Shown: positions 45,411-55,532 of the stretch, piece after piece
Layout of the letters: every line of letters begins with the position of its first letter
Position numbering within the stretch: the first letter of the stretch is position 1
Assembly (NCBI GenBank): GCA_963700705.1
Contig: CAVOYQ010000001.1
Coordinates: 1 to 64,000, forward strand
DNA from: JAHEFT01 sp963700705
GTDB lineage: Bacteria; Pseudomonadota; Gammaproteobacteria; Xanthomonadales; SZUA-36
Length of the DNA: 64,000 nucleotides
Direction: 5' to 3'
Program-made: the position numbers and the translations under genes
The notes under the pieces: model-generated
Database searches by the model: none
What the model saw: the letters and a program-made list of their open reading frames with translations, nothing else
Told to the model about the DNA's origin: nothing

Positions 45411-48302
45411 ATGGAGTCTTTCTTTCCCGGCCAGCGCTGGGTCAGTAACACCGAGTCGGAACTGGGCCTGGGGGTGGTGATGGAAGTCTCAGCCCGCCGG
45501 GTCGAACTGGAGTTTCCGGCTTCGGGTGAAAAACGGGTTTACGCCACGGACAATGCGCCGCTCAGCCGGGTTGAATACCGGGTCGGAGAGAAGGTGAGTT
45601 CGGAGGACGGCAGGGCCCTGGTCATCGAGGACGTCATCAGCGCCAATAACTGCCTGATCTACGGTTGTATCGATGACGCGGGCGACAAACACGTTGTGCC
45701 GGAACAGCTGCTGAACAGCCGCGTGCAGTTCAGCAAACCTCAGGATCGCCTGTTCGCCGGCCAGATCGACAGGAACACCACGTACGAATTGCGTTGTGAG
45801 ACCTTCGAACACAGCCGGCATCATCAGACGTCAAAAGCCCTGGGGTTGTTGGGTCCGCGGGTGCAGTTGCTGCCACACCAGCTCTATATCGCCGGCAAAA
45901 TTGCAAACCGTTATGCTCCCCGGGTATTACTGGCCGATGAAGTCGGCTTGGGAAAAACCATCGAAGCGGGATTGATTCTGCATCAGCAGTTGGTCAGCGG
46001 ACTCGCGAGCCGGGTGTTGATCGTTGTTCCCGATAGCCTGCTGCACCAATGGCTGGTCGAAATGTTGCGCCGCTTCAACCTGTTGTTCACGATCGTCGAT
46101 GACGCCAGGGATGACGACACGGCCGAAGGCGATGAAGAAAACCCCGACGCTGAACCGGCCGGTAACCCGTTTGAAAGCAGCCAACTGGTGCTTTGTACGC
46201 TTTCCTTTTTAAGCAACAGCCCGGACCGGCAGGCACAGGCCATGGCGGCCGGCTGGGACCTGCTCGTGGTTGACGAGGCCCACCACCTGCACTGGACCGG
46301 GCAACTGGCCAGCCCGGAGTACCTGTGTGTCGAGGCGCTGGCCCGGCATACACCTGGCTTGTTGCTGCTGACGGCGACACCGGAACAACTCGGGATGGAG
46401 GGTCACTTTGCCCGTTTACGCCTGCTGGACCCCGCCCGCTACCACGACCTGCAGGAATTTTTGGCCGAAGAACTCAAACACCGGGCTGTTAACCACCTGG
46501 TGCAGGGCCTTATGGCGCAGGATGCGCGCGATCAGATGACCCGGGGCGCCCTGCTTGCAGCCCTTTCCGAATATCTCGACGAAAGCTGCCTGGCGCCGTT
46601 GCTGGCGTCACTCCGGGCTGACAGCAGCGATGAATTTTCAGCCGCGCGCGATGCGGTTATTGACGCGTTGCTGGACCGGCACGGCACCGGCAGGGTGTTG
46701 TTTCGCAATACCAGGGCCTCGGTAGGCGGGTTCCCGGAGCGCAAGCTGAATGCCTGGCCATTGACTGCACCGGAGCTGTACCTGGAGCGTCTTGCCGGCG
46801 CTACACCCGGCGAAATGCTGACTCCGGAGCTTTTGCTGGGCGAGCCCTGGGTCAGGCTGGATCCCCGGGTGGAGTGGCTCGCTGACTGGTTGACCCGGCA
46901 CCGGGGTGAGAAAGTCCTGGTTATCTGCGCCCACGCGGCGACGGCTGTTTCGCTCGAAGAACATTTGCGCATCCGGTCCGGCGCGCTGTCGGCCGTGTTT
47001 CACGAGGGCTTGAGCCTGTTGGCGCGCGACCGCGCCGCAGCCTGGTTTGCCGACGACGAGAACGGGGCGCAGACCCTGATTTGCTCGGAAATCGGCAGCG
47101 AGGGCCGCAATTTCCAGTTCGCCCGACACCTGGTCTTGTTCGATCTGCCCCTGAACCCGGATTTGCTGGAACAACGCATTGGCCGCCTCGACCGGATCGG
47201 CCAGCGCAACACGGTGCAGATTCACGTGCCTTTTTACCGGCACAGCGCGCAGTCCGTGCTGCTGAATTGGTATCACGAGGGGCTTGATGCCTTTGAACAC
47301 ACCTGTCCTGCCGGACAGGCATTGTTCGAGTACTTCGAACGCGACCTGTTGTGTGCACTGGAACAGGCAGGAGAGAGCAGTGCTTTGCAGTCACTGCTGC
47401 GGGTGACCCGTGAAAAAACCGCCGAAGTCCTGCAGGAATTGCAGCAGGGCCGCGATCGCCTGCTTGAACTGAATTCCTTCAACCGCGAACAAGCGGATGA
47501 AATTATCGGCGAAATGATCGCTGACGAAAAGCGCAAGGAATTGTCCGACTACATGGAACGGGTTTTCGATCTTTTCGGCGTCGAACAGGAGCACCACTCC
47601 AGCAACAGCCTGGTTGTCAAGCCGGGCGCCCATATGCCGGTGCACAGTTTTCCGGCCTTACCGGAAGATGGCGTCACGGCCACGTACCAGCGCGACCTGG
47701 CCCTGTCCCGTGAGGATATGCAGTTCCTGACCTGGGAACACCCGATGGTCAGCGGCGCGATGGATATGGTGCTCAGCGGGGAATTCGGCAATACCGCGTT
47801 CTGCACGATAAAACTTCCGCCATTGAAGCCGGGGACGATTCTGCTGGAGGCCCAGTATGTTCTGTCCTGCATTGCGCCAGGCGGGTTGCAATTGCATCGT
47901 TTCCTGCCCTTGACCACTTTGCGCCTGGTCGTCGATCACCGGAATAACGATTTGACCGAAATCCTGGGTAGCGCCCGCCTGGGCAAGCTGGCCCAGGAGG
48001 CGCCTCTGCACAACGCCCGGGACCTGGTGCGGCAAACCCGGCCCCGGATTACCGAAATGGTAAAACACGCCGGGGCATTGGCCGAAGCGCGAAAAATCGG
48101 CATGGTGGAGGCTGCAGTGACTTCAATGCGCGCCTTGCAACAGGTCGAATGGGAACGCCTGCAGGCACTGGCGATGGTCAATCCGAACATTCGCCAGGAC
48201 GAGCTCAGTCATGCCAGGGACGCTGCTGATCGCCTGGAGCCTTACCTCCGGGGCGCTCAAATGCGGCTGGATGCGATACGCGTGGTCATGGTGACCGGGT
48301 AG
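45411..48302 (+). CDS. rapA: RNA polymerase-associated ATPase RapA
   Basis: 963 residues. The N-terminal Tudor-like domains begin FFPGQRWVSNTESELGLG. The SWI2/SNF2 helicase follows (LLADEVGLGKTIEAGLIL Walker A, VVDEAHHLHW as DEAH box, TATPEQLGMEGHFARLRLLD, EIGSEGRNFQFA and RIGRLDRIGQ), then the C-terminal RapA domain. It recycles stalled RNA polymerase. ATG 45411 (MESFFPGQRW) is the family start; the frame is open to 45366. Uninterrupted over 2.9 kb, which shows that the indels elsewhere are not uniform. Confidence 0.93.
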   Translation: MESFFPGQRWVSNTESELGLGVVMEVSARRVELEFPASGEKRVYATDNAPLSRVEYRVGEKVSSEDGRALVIEDVISANNCLIYGCIDDAGDKHVVPEQLLNSRVQFSKPQDRLFAGQIDRNTTYELRCETFEHSRHHQTSKALGLLGPRVQLLPHQLYIAGKIANRYAPRVLLADEVGLGKTIEAGLILHQQLVSGLASRVLIVVPDSLLHQWLVEMLRRFNLLFTIVDDARDDDTAEGDEENPDAEPAGNPFESSQLVLCTLSFLSNSPDRQAQAMAAGWDLLVVDEAHHLHWTGQLASPEYLCVEALARHTPGLLLLTATPEQLGMEGHFARLRLLDPARYHDLQEFLAEELKHRAVNHLVQGLMAQDARDQMTRGALLAALSEYLDESCLAPLLASLRADSSDEFSAARDAVIDALLDRHGTGRVLFRNTRASVGGFPERKLNAWPLTAPELYLERLAGATPGEMLTPELLLGEPWVRLDPRVEWLADWLTRHRGEKVLVICAHAATAVSLEEHLRIRSGALSAVFHEGLSLLARDRAAAWFADDENGAQTLICSEIGSEGRNFQFARHLVLFDLPLNPDLLEQRIGRLDRIGQRNTVQIHVPFYRHSAQSVLLNWYHEGLDAFEHTCPAGQALFEYFERDLLCALEQAGESSALQSLLRVTREKTAEVLQELQQGRDRLLELNSFNREQADEIIGEMIADEKRKELSDYMERVFDLFGVEQEHHSSNSLVVKPGAHMPVHSFPALPEDGVTATYQRDLALSREDMQFLTWEHPMVSGAMDMVLSGEFGNTAFCTIKLPPLKPGTILLEAQYVLSCIAPGGLQLHRFLPLTTLRLVVDHRNNDLTEILGSARLGKLAQEAPLHNARDLVRQTRPRITEMVKHAGALAEARKIGMVEAAVTSMRALQQVEWERLQALAMVNPNIRQDELSHARDAADRLEPYLRGAQMRLDAIRVVMVTG

Positions 48303-48312
48303 GCAGAAGGGG

Positions 48313-49866
48313 CTACAACTCCGGTTGGTCCATCAGTTTCAACGCCAGCGCCTTCGAGGCCGGTGTGATGGACAGGCCGCCCAGCGCGGTGCAGCAGATT
48401 TCCCTCGGCATGGACTGACCGATTTCGTTCATCGCGGCGATGACCTGGTCCAGCGGCACCAGGTGCAGGTAGCCGGCAAGGGCCATGTTGGCGCTGTTTA
48501 CGGCATTGCTGGCCGCCATTGCGTTCTTGCCGAGGCAAGGCGCTTCAACCCGGCTCGCAATCGGGTCGCAGCTCAATCCAAACATGTTCTGCAGCGCAAT
48601 CGAGGCCGCGCAGAGCGCGTCCGCCGGACTACCGCCCAGCATTTCGGCCAGGCCCGCGGCGGCCATTCCTGCAGCGGACCCGCATTCGGCCATGCATCCG
48701 CCCAGTTCCGCCGAAAACGTCGCGCCCTCGGCGATAAAAATACCGATCAGGCCCGCGGCCAGGAGTCCTTTGACCTGGGTATCTTCCACCAGGTCGCTGC
48801 CATCATCGGCAACCGCCAGCAGCGCTGCCGGCAGCACCGCGCAGGAGCCTGCCGTCGGTGCAGCCACGATCGACTCCAGCCCCGCCTTGGCTTCCATGAT
48901 CGCGGTCACGTAACGGATCATGCGGTTCTGGACGGAGCCGCCAATCAGTTTTCGCTCCTGCTCGGCCTTTACAAACGCCTTGACCTGGGTGGGTAGCAGC
49001 CGGCCGGGCAGTTCGCGACCTAGCAGGCCTGACTCGAGGCTGCGCCGCATGGTGGCCAATATGTCAGCCGCCTTGTCGAATACCTGTTGCTCGCTCCAGC
49101 CGCTGCGGGCGGCTTCATAGCGAAGCGCCCATTGCCACAACGGGGTGCTTGCATCGATTGCCTGCAGGAATTCACCCGCGGTACAAAAAGGCAGCGCACC
49201 GGCGTCTGTCGCCATCACCGGCATCACCGGCGCCAGGACATGAACTTCGAATGCGCCGAGCCGCGCCAGTTGTTCTTCCGGCCAGGGCGAACGGCTGCGC
49301 AGGTGCCAACCCGAAGTCTGGAGGCGACCGATTCCGACCACATCGCTGTATTTTGTCAACTCGGAAATCAGACCGTCACCGGCTCCGGCCCCGATCAGGA
49401 ACAGCTCGTGGAGGTCGCCGTGCAGGCAAACGGGAACGTCATTCAGCGACTGGACTTCGATCATTCCGCCCCCGGTTGAAACGGCTGTCAGGGTTCTCGT
49501 GGTTTCTCCGTCATGAAGTTCCAGCCGGTAGGTGTTCGGATGTTTCGCGCCGTAGTCCAGGTATCGGACTTCAACCTTGATGCCGGCCTTTTGCAGCTCC
49601 CGTGCATAGTCTTTCAGACGTTCATCATCGGCCTCCCAGCCAAGCAGTCCCGCGGCCAGCCCCAGGTCGGAGCCCTGGGTGCGATGGGTTGTGACCAGTG
49701 AACCGGAAGGGTCGTAATCGACCACGACGCGTTGCAGGCGCCCCCGCATCAGGTCGCGCGCCAGCCGGCCGATTCGTTGCGCGGCCGCGCTGTGCGAACT
49801 CGAGGGCCCGCGCATGACCGGGCCAAGCACGTCGTTGAAAATACTGGGTATGCTCAATTTTTCCAC
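48313..49866 (-). CDS. sdaA: L-serine ammonia-lyase, iron-sulfur, one-chain
   Basis: 517 residues. The beta domain opens IPSIFNDVLGPVMRGPSSSH with the substrate-binding S-S-S-H. The alpha domain has APTAGSCAVLPAALL, GGCMAECGSAAGMAAAGLAE and FGLSCDPIASRVEAPCLGKN, which hold the [4Fe-4S] cysteines. It converts L-serine to pyruvate and ammonia. Convergent with rapA (ten-base gap) and divergent from the wax ester synthase gene. Confidence 0.92.
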   Translation of the reverse strand: MEKLSIPSIFNDVLGPVMRGPSSSHSAAAQRIGRLARDLMRGRLQRVVVDYDPSGSLVTTHRTQGSDLGLAAGLLGWEADDERLKDYARELQKAGIKVEVRYLDYGAKHPNTYRLELHDGETTRTLTAVSTGGGMIEVQSLNDVPVCLHGDLHELFLIGAGAGDGLISELTKYSDVVGIGRLQTSGWHLRSRSPWPEEQLARLGAFEVHVLAPVMPVMATDAGALPFCTAGEFLQAIDASTPLWQWALRYEAARSGWSEQQVFDKAADILATMRRSLESGLLGRELPGRLLPTQVKAFVKAEQERKLIGGSVQNRMIRYVTAIMEAKAGLESIVAAPTAGSCAVLPAALLAVADDGSDLVEDTQVKGLLAAGLIGIFIAEGATFSAELGGCMAECGSAAGMAAAGLAEMLGGSPADALCAASIALQNMFGLSCDPIASRVEAPCLGKNAMAASNAVNSANMALAGYLHLVPLDQVIAAMNEIGQSMPREICCTALGGLSITPASKALALKLMDQPEL

Positions 49867-49991
49867 CTTTGGCAGCTTGGGCCGCCTTGCCCTCCCAGCA
49901 TTACGAATGGCCGGTGCAAATGCAACACCTTTTGTCCTGGAGCAGGCGCCCCGGGACTGCTGCTTGACAGCAAACCACCGCTGGCTGTTTT

Positions 49992-51414
49992 ATGGGCGAC
50001 ATGAGCAAGCTTTCGATCATCGACAACGGGTTCCTGCTTACCGAGTCCCAGAACAGCCCCAAGCACGTGGCCTGCCTGCAGATATTCCGGCTGCCCAAGG
50101 GCAGGGGCTCCGCCTGGCTGCGGCGACTGCTTGACGACCTGCAGAGCCGTGCCCCCCGGGTTTCCCTTCAATCGCAAACTGAAGGTCAGCAATCCTTTGC
50201 AGCCGGAATGGGTTACGGACAACCGGTTTGAAATCGAATACCACGTCCGGCACACCGTGTTACCCGGGCCGGGGAATGATCAGCAACTGTGGGACGTGGT
50301 CGGGCGAATGCACGCCAACCTGCTGGATCGCGAACGGCCGCTGTGGGAATTCCACCTGATCGAAGGTATTTCCGGCCGGCGATTCGCGTTCTATACCAAG
50401 ATTCATCACGCCATGGCGGACGGTGTCACGATCAACCGCTGGTTCACGCAGGCGGGTTCGGCATCGAGGGACGATCGCTCAACACCGCCGATATGGGGCC
50501 GCGAGCGGGCGCGCCCGGAGCCGGACCAGGGAGAGCCCGGCTACGCGCAACTGTTGAAGACCGGTTTGGCGATGCTGGGAGGTAGTGTCAAAACCACGTT
50601 CGACCTGGCCGGGCTGGGCGCCCGGCTGGTGCAGCGGCGTTACATCAAGGGTGATTCGAACGCCATACTTCCCACGGCGGCTCCGCGCACAGCACTGAAC
50701 GTGACGACCGGATCGGCCCGGAATCTCGCCGGCACGTCTTTTCCGCTGACGCTGATCAAGGCCATCGGAAAGTCCCAGGGCGCCAGCATCAACGATGTCC
50801 TGATGACGATTTGCGACCTGGCCATCAGCCGGTACTACGCGGAAAAAGGGCAGGCGCCGAAGGAACCGATGGTGGCCTTCATTCCGGTCAACCTGCGCAA
50901 TCCCGACGACCCGGAAAGCGGAAACCTGGTCTCCATGCTGCAGGTCAGAATGGCGGGACGGCATGATGAGCCGCTCGCCGCATTGCTGCAAATCAGGGAC
51001 TCCTCGCGCACGGCCCAGGCGTTGTTTTCAGGGACGGGCAGGTCCGCCCTGCAGATTTACGCCCTGATGGTGGCCTTGCTGGCGCAGTTCGAAGAAAGCC
51101 TGAAATTTGCCCGGGTACTGCCGCCCACCAACAACCTGGTGATTTCGAATGTACCAGGTCCGCGGGATGTCATGTACTTTCGCGGCGCTGAAGTCGTCAG
51201 CGCCTTCCCGATTTCCACGTTGCTGCCACTGACTGCGCTCAACGTGACGGCCAACAGCTACGCCGGCAAAATGCACATCGGCCTGGTTTCCGGCAGAACG
51301 GCCATCCCGGACCTGCGGGCGATCGTCGGCTTCATGCACGAAGCCGTCACCGCACTGGCAGGGGTGACCGGTATAAAAATCGCCGCCAGGGAGGTTTCCG
51401 ATGACCAGGGCTGA
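49992..51414 (+). CDS. Wax ester synthase / diacylglycerol acyltransferase 1 (frameshifted)
   Basis: Start LSIIDNGFLLTESQNSPKHV and LRRLLDDLQSRAPP in one frame, then GFPFNRKLKVSNPLQPEWV from the next frame; the break sits in a run of six C near 50150. The catalytic HHAMADG (H-H-x-x-x-D-G) follows, then the C-terminal WS/DGAT domain (NDVLMTICDLAISRYYAEKG, NLVISNVPGPRDVMYFRGA). It esterifies acyl-CoA with alcohols or diacylglycerol for storage lipid. Its last 14 bases overlap the HMGR start, so expression is coupled. Confidence 0.85.
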
Positions 51415-52574
51415 CCCCATCCCGCGTAACCGGGATAACGACTATTCAGAGGAACAGGCAGCGCTGCGCCGCGAATTCGTCCGGGAAAAAACCGGCGCAA
51501 ACCTGGAAACCGTTTCTGCTTATCCGATCGATCCGGCGGTTACCCGCGGCAACATCGAAAATTTCATCGGCACGGCCCATGTTCCGCTGGGCCTGGCCGG
51601 GCCTTTGCGGATCAGGGGGGAGCATGCCAAAGGCGACTTCTACGTGCCCCTGGCGACCACCGAGGGCACACTGGTGGCCAGCTACAGCCGGGGAATGCGG
51701 GCCATCAGCGAATCCGGTGGCGTGAAAACGACGGTGGTGAAGCATTCCATGCAGCGCGCGCCGGTATTTCTGTTTGAGGATGCACTGCAGGCGCGGGACT
51801 TCGGCGTCTGGCTGAAAAACCACCTGGACCAGGTCAGGGAGGTGGCGGAAGTCGACCACGCGTAGCGGCAAGCTGGTAGAAATCGAGCAATACCCGGTGG
51901 CCAATATGCTCTATACCCGGTTCTGCTACACCACCGGCGACGCTGCCGGCCAGAACATGACCGGAAAGGCCACCTTCGTCGCCTGTGAATGGCTGAAAAA
52001 CAACCACCCGTTGAAACCGGATTACATCCTTTCCGGCGCCATCGACACGGACAAGAAACACTCGGCGATGAACCTGATCCAGACACGGGGTAAACGCGTA
52101 ATCGCCGAATTCACGCTGAAAGAATCCGTGGCGCGCGAGCTGCTCAGAGTGGATCCAAAAAATCTCTACCGCTACCGGCAGATTGCCGCGGTCGGTTCGA
52201 TTCAGTCCGGATCCGCATATTCGGGCGCCCATTCAGCGAACGGACTGGCCGCACTGTTTATCGCCACCGGCCAGGATGCCGCAAATGTTGCCGAATCCCA
52301 CGCCGGGATCACCTACGGACAACTTTTGGAAAACGGCGATTATTATTGGTCCGTGACTTTACCTGCCGTCATTTGCGCAACCCATGGCGGCGGGACCGGT
52401 TTGCCGTCGCAGCGCGAATGCCTGGAAATACTCGGTTGTTACGGCGCCGGTAAAGCGGACAAGTTTGCCGAAGTCGTGGCTGCCGTCGTGCTGGCCGGCG
52501 ATGTCTCGCTGACCAGCGCCGTGTTGGCCGGCGACTGGGTGAGCAGCCACGAAACCCACGGGAGAAATCGATGA
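51401..52574 (+). CDS. HMG-CoA reductase, class I-like (frameshifted)
   Basis: ENFIGTAHVPLGLAGPL and PLATTEGTLVASYSRGMRAI (class I-like catalytic Glu region), IDTDKKHSAMN (catalytic Lys), ATGQDAANVAESHA (Asp), HGGGTGLPSQRECLEILGC and the C-terminal SHETHGRNR (His) are present. At ~51850 the frame breaks before the AESTTRSGKLVEIEQYPVAN stretch, which continues in the next frame; one base restores it. Repaired length ~390 residues, without membrane anchor. It interconverts HMG-CoA and mevalonate with NAD(P)H. Class I-like enzymes are usually biosynthetic, and few gammaproteobacteria have one. No mevalonate kinase or HMG-CoA synthase is in the window. Overlaps 4HBD by ATGA. Confidence 0.85.
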
Positions 52575-54079
52575 TACGTACCGGTAAGGAATATATTGAA
52601 AGCCTGCGCGGCCGCAAGCTGGAGGTATACCTGTTTGGCGAACGTGTCACAGAGCCTGTGGACCACCCGATGATCCGCCCGTCTGTCAACGCCGTGGCCG
52701 CGACTTACGATCTTGCTCAAACAGATGAAGAACTGGCGACGGCCATGTCGCCATATACCGGTGAACGGATCAACCGCTTTCTGCATATTGCCGCGAGCCG
52801 CGAGGACGTCGTCAACCAGAACAAGATGCAGCGCCGCCTGGGGCAGCTGACCGGCACCTGTTTCCAGCGCTGTGTCGGCATGGACGCGCTCAATTCCCTG
52901 CATTCGGTTACCTGGGAGATCGACGAGGCCCGCGGAACCGCCTATCACCGCCGTTTTCTCGACTTCGTTCAATTCGCACAGACCAACGGTTTCGTGATCG
53001 GCGGTGCGATGACCGATGTGAAAGGCGATCGCAGCAAGGCTCCGCACGCCCAGGCGGACCCGGACCTGTATGTGCACGTCACCCGCCGGACGGAAGAGGG
53101 GGTCTACATCAGCGGCGCCAAGGCGCACCAGACCGGATGCATCAATTCGCACTGGCTGATCGTCATGCCGACGCTGCGGCTGGGTGAAAATGACCGGGAT
53201 TTTGCGATCGTGGGCGCACTGCCGGTCGACACGCCCGGAATTACCTATGTTTACGGGCGGCAATCCTGCGACACCCGCAGCATGGAAGGCGGCGATCTCG
53301 ATTCCGGTAACGCGAAGTTTGGCGGCCAGGAGGCGATGGTGATCTTCAGGGATGTGTTCATCCCGAACGACATGATTTTCATGGACGGCGAGTACGACTT
53401 CGCTGCCCTGCTGGTTGAACGGTTTACCTGCTACCACCGGCGCAGCTACGTGTGTAAATCCGGTGTGGGTGACGTGCTGATCGGCGCTGCAGCAGCCATT
53501 GCGGATTACAACGGCGTTGAGAAAGCCTCCCATATCCGCGACAAGCTGGTGGAAATGACCCACCTGAACGAGACCATTTACAGCACCGGCATCGCGGCCT
53601 CCTACCAGTCGACCCGGATGAAATCGGGTGTCTATAAATGCGATGACATGATCGCCAATGTCTGCAAGCACCACGTGACGAAAATGCCCTATGAGCTGGC
53701 CCGTATCGCGCAGGACCTGGCCGGCGGGCTGATGGTCACGCTGCCATCCCAAAAGGACCTCGAGCACGATGAAATCGGTCCCTTGCTGCAAAAATTCCTG
53801 CAGGGCCGCGAAGGGACATCGACCAATGACCGCCTGCGCATCCTCCGGCTGATCGAAAACATCACGCTCGGCCGCAACGCGGTGGGTTACCTGACGGAAT
53901 CCATGCATGGCGCCGGTTCGCCCCAGGCGCAGCGGGTGCAGATCGCACGGCAGAGCGGGCTGGAATACAAGAAAGGCCTGGCCCGTTCACTGGCGGGCAT
54001 CGCCGCTGTAGATGGTATGGAATCGCCGGAACCCGGGGACTACCTGGCGCGGGTGTTCAGCCCGGAAGCCGCGGGGTAA
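52571..54079 (+). CDS. 4-hydroxybutyryl-CoA dehydratase-like flavoprotein
   Basis: 502 residues closely following clostridial AbfD: DHPMIRPSVNAVAATYDLAQ, CFQRCVGMDALN (cluster ligands Cys97 and Cys101), MTDVKGDRSKAPHAQADPD, SGAKAHQTG, YGRQSCDTRSMEGG, FGGQEAMVIFRDVFIPND, ERFTCYHRRSYVCKSGVGD (His289 and Cys295), GGLMVTLPSQKDLE and ESMHGAGSPQAQR. The family dehydrates 4-hydroxybutyryl-CoA to crotonyl-CoA by a flavin/[4Fe-4S] radical route. The His-Cys spacing is six here; in the clostridial enzyme (His292, Cys299) it is seven. Start ATGA overlaps the HMGR stop. Confidence 0.87.
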   Translation: MIRTGKEYIESLRGRKLEVYLFGERVTEPVDHPMIRPSVNAVAATYDLAQTDEELATAMSPYTGERINRFLHIAASREDVVNQNKMQRRLGQLTGTCFQRCVGMDALNSLHSVTWEIDEARGTAYHRRFLDFVQFAQTNGFVIGGAMTDVKGDRSKAPHAQADPDLYVHVTRRTEEGVYISGAKAHQTGCINSHWLIVMPTLRLGENDRDFAIVGALPVDTPGITYVYGRQSCDTRSMEGGDLDSGNAKFGGQEAMVIFRDVFIPNDMIFMDGEYDFAALLVERFTCYHRRSYVCKSGVGDVLIGAAAAIADYNGVEKASHIRDKLVEMTHLNETIYSTGIAASYQSTRMKSGVYKCDDMIANVCKHHVTKMPYELARIAQDLAGGLMVTLPSQKDLEHDEIGPLLQKFLQGREGTSTNDRLRILRLIENITLGRNAVGYLTESMHGAGSPQAQRVQIARQSGLEYKKGLARSLAGIAAVDGMESPEPGDYLARVFSPEAAG

Positions 54080-54091
54080 TTCTTTCCCGGT

Positions 54092-55504
54092 TCAGGCAAT
54101 CGCGGCCAGCGTTTCGAGCTCGACCAGCGATTCTTCAAGGCAGTCAAGCAGGCGTTGAATACTGGGCAAGGAGCGCCGGCAGGCGATGATGCCGAAGTCC
54201 AGGTGGTCCGCGTAACTGACCAGCGTGATGTTCAGTGATTGCCCGTTCAACACGATACTCGCCGGGTAAATGCCGTCCAGCCGCGCGCCGTTCCAGTACA
54301 TCGTTTTACGCGGGCCGGGGACGTTTGAAATGACCAGGTTATAGGCCGGGAGAATCCTTTCCAGGCTCAGCAGCTTGCTCAGGGCCAGCGGCGACAGCGT
54401 GATTTGTGCAAACAATTCGGCTTCACCGGAAGTCAGCCCGGAATAAATTTCCTTTCCCGCGCGCATGGATTCACGAACGGTTTCATAGCGGTCCGCTGGA
54501 TCCTCCAGGTGGGTTCCCAGGTTCGCGATGACGAAGCCGACCGCGTTGGATGAATCGAGATCACCGGACACCCGCAGCGATACGGGCACCATGGCTTTGA
54601 GCGGCCTTGAGGGCAGTGCGCCGGACTGGGCAAGGTAGCGGCGCAGCGCGCCTGAGCACATCGCCAGGACGGTGTCATTCAAAGTGCCGCCCAGGGCATT
54701 GCCAACGGCCTTGAGTCGCTGATAGGGCCAGCTTTGCGCGACAAAGCGCCGCGAACCGGTCACGTCGCTGCTGATGATGCTGCTCGGTACGCCCCGCCAG
54801 GGCACATTCAGCGCATTGTCGCCACCGATCCACACATTGGCGTATTTCAGCAGCGCACGGGCCACATTCGATCCAGTGCCCAGTTGGCTGGTCAGCCGCT
54901 CAGCCAGGGACTTGATGTCGCCGGTGCTGTAGCCATCCGCCTGGACCGGGGATGGAAGCTGCTGCCTGTAGTGCTCCCAGGCAGTCCGTGACAGCGGCGA
55001 GTAATCAACCCGGCCCTTGCTGGTGGCCGAAAGCATGCTGTTGGTCATGTGCATGGCGGCCATGCCGTCCAGCATGCAGTGATGGGTTTTCAGATACGTG
55101 GCAAACTGGTTTCCCGCCAGCCCTTCGATCAGGTGGAGTTCCCATAACGGCCGGTTGCGGTCCAGCAGCGTGCCGTGCAGTCTCGAGATCAACGCGAACA
55201 GTTCCCGGTACCGGCCCGGCTGCGGCAGCGCCGAATGACGGATGTGGTATTCAATATCGAATTCCCGGTCATTTTCCCAGGAAAAAGCCAGGTTGGCCCT
55301 GCTGAGCAAGCTCCTGGAAATACGCTGATTGAACTTCGGCCGCAAATCGATACCGGTCAACAGGATTTCCTTCAACCCCAACAGGAATTTGCGTTTGTCC
55401 ACACCTCTGGGGTAGCTGTACAGGCTCACCCCGCCGGTATGCATCGGTGTTTCACGGTTTTCCGCGATCAGGAAACTGCTGTCGATCAGGCTCAGGCGCT
55501 GCAT
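54092..55504 (-). CDS. Wax ester synthase / diacylglycerol acyltransferase 2
   Basis: About 470 residues from ATG 55504 (MQRLSLIDSSFLIAENRETP); the open frame upstream overlaps the phosphatase stop and is not used. Catalytic motif HHCMLDG, PLWELHLIEGL, LNDTVLAMCSGALRRYLAQS, and NLVISNVPGPRKTMYWNGA match WS/DGAT. It is only distantly similar to the first copy and convergent with the 4HBD operon (12-base gap). Intact, so the host likely makes neutral lipid even if copy 1 were truly broken. Confidence 0.88.
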   Translation of the reverse strand: MQRLSLIDSSFLIAENRETPMHTGGVSLYSYPRGVDKRKFLLGLKEILLTGIDLRPKFNQRISRSLLSRANLAFSWENDREFDIEYHIRHSALPQPGRYRELFALISRLHGTLLDRNRPLWELHLIEGLAGNQFATYLKTHHCMLDGMAAMHMTNSMLSATSKGRVDYSPLSRTAWEHYRQQLPSPVQADGYSTGDIKSLAERLTSQLGTGSNVARALLKYANVWIGGDNALNVPWRGVPSSIISSDVTGSRRFVAQSWPYQRLKAVGNALGGTLNDTVLAMCSGALRRYLAQSGALPSRPLKAMVPVSLRVSGDLDSSNAVGFVIANLGTHLEDPADRYETVRESMRAGKEIYSGLTSGEAELFAQITLSPLALSKLLSLERILPAYNLVISNVPGPRKTMYWNGARLDGIYPASIVLNGQSLNITLVSYADHLDFGIIACRRSLPSIQRLLDCLEESLVELETLAAIA

Positions 55505-55532
55505 GGTGTCGATTATATACCCGGGGTCCTTT

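Noticed and set aside
52439..53908. 489-codon minus-strand frame opposite 4HBD
   Set aside because: Long only because of GC-rich codon bias; the plus strand has the complete 4HBD motif set.
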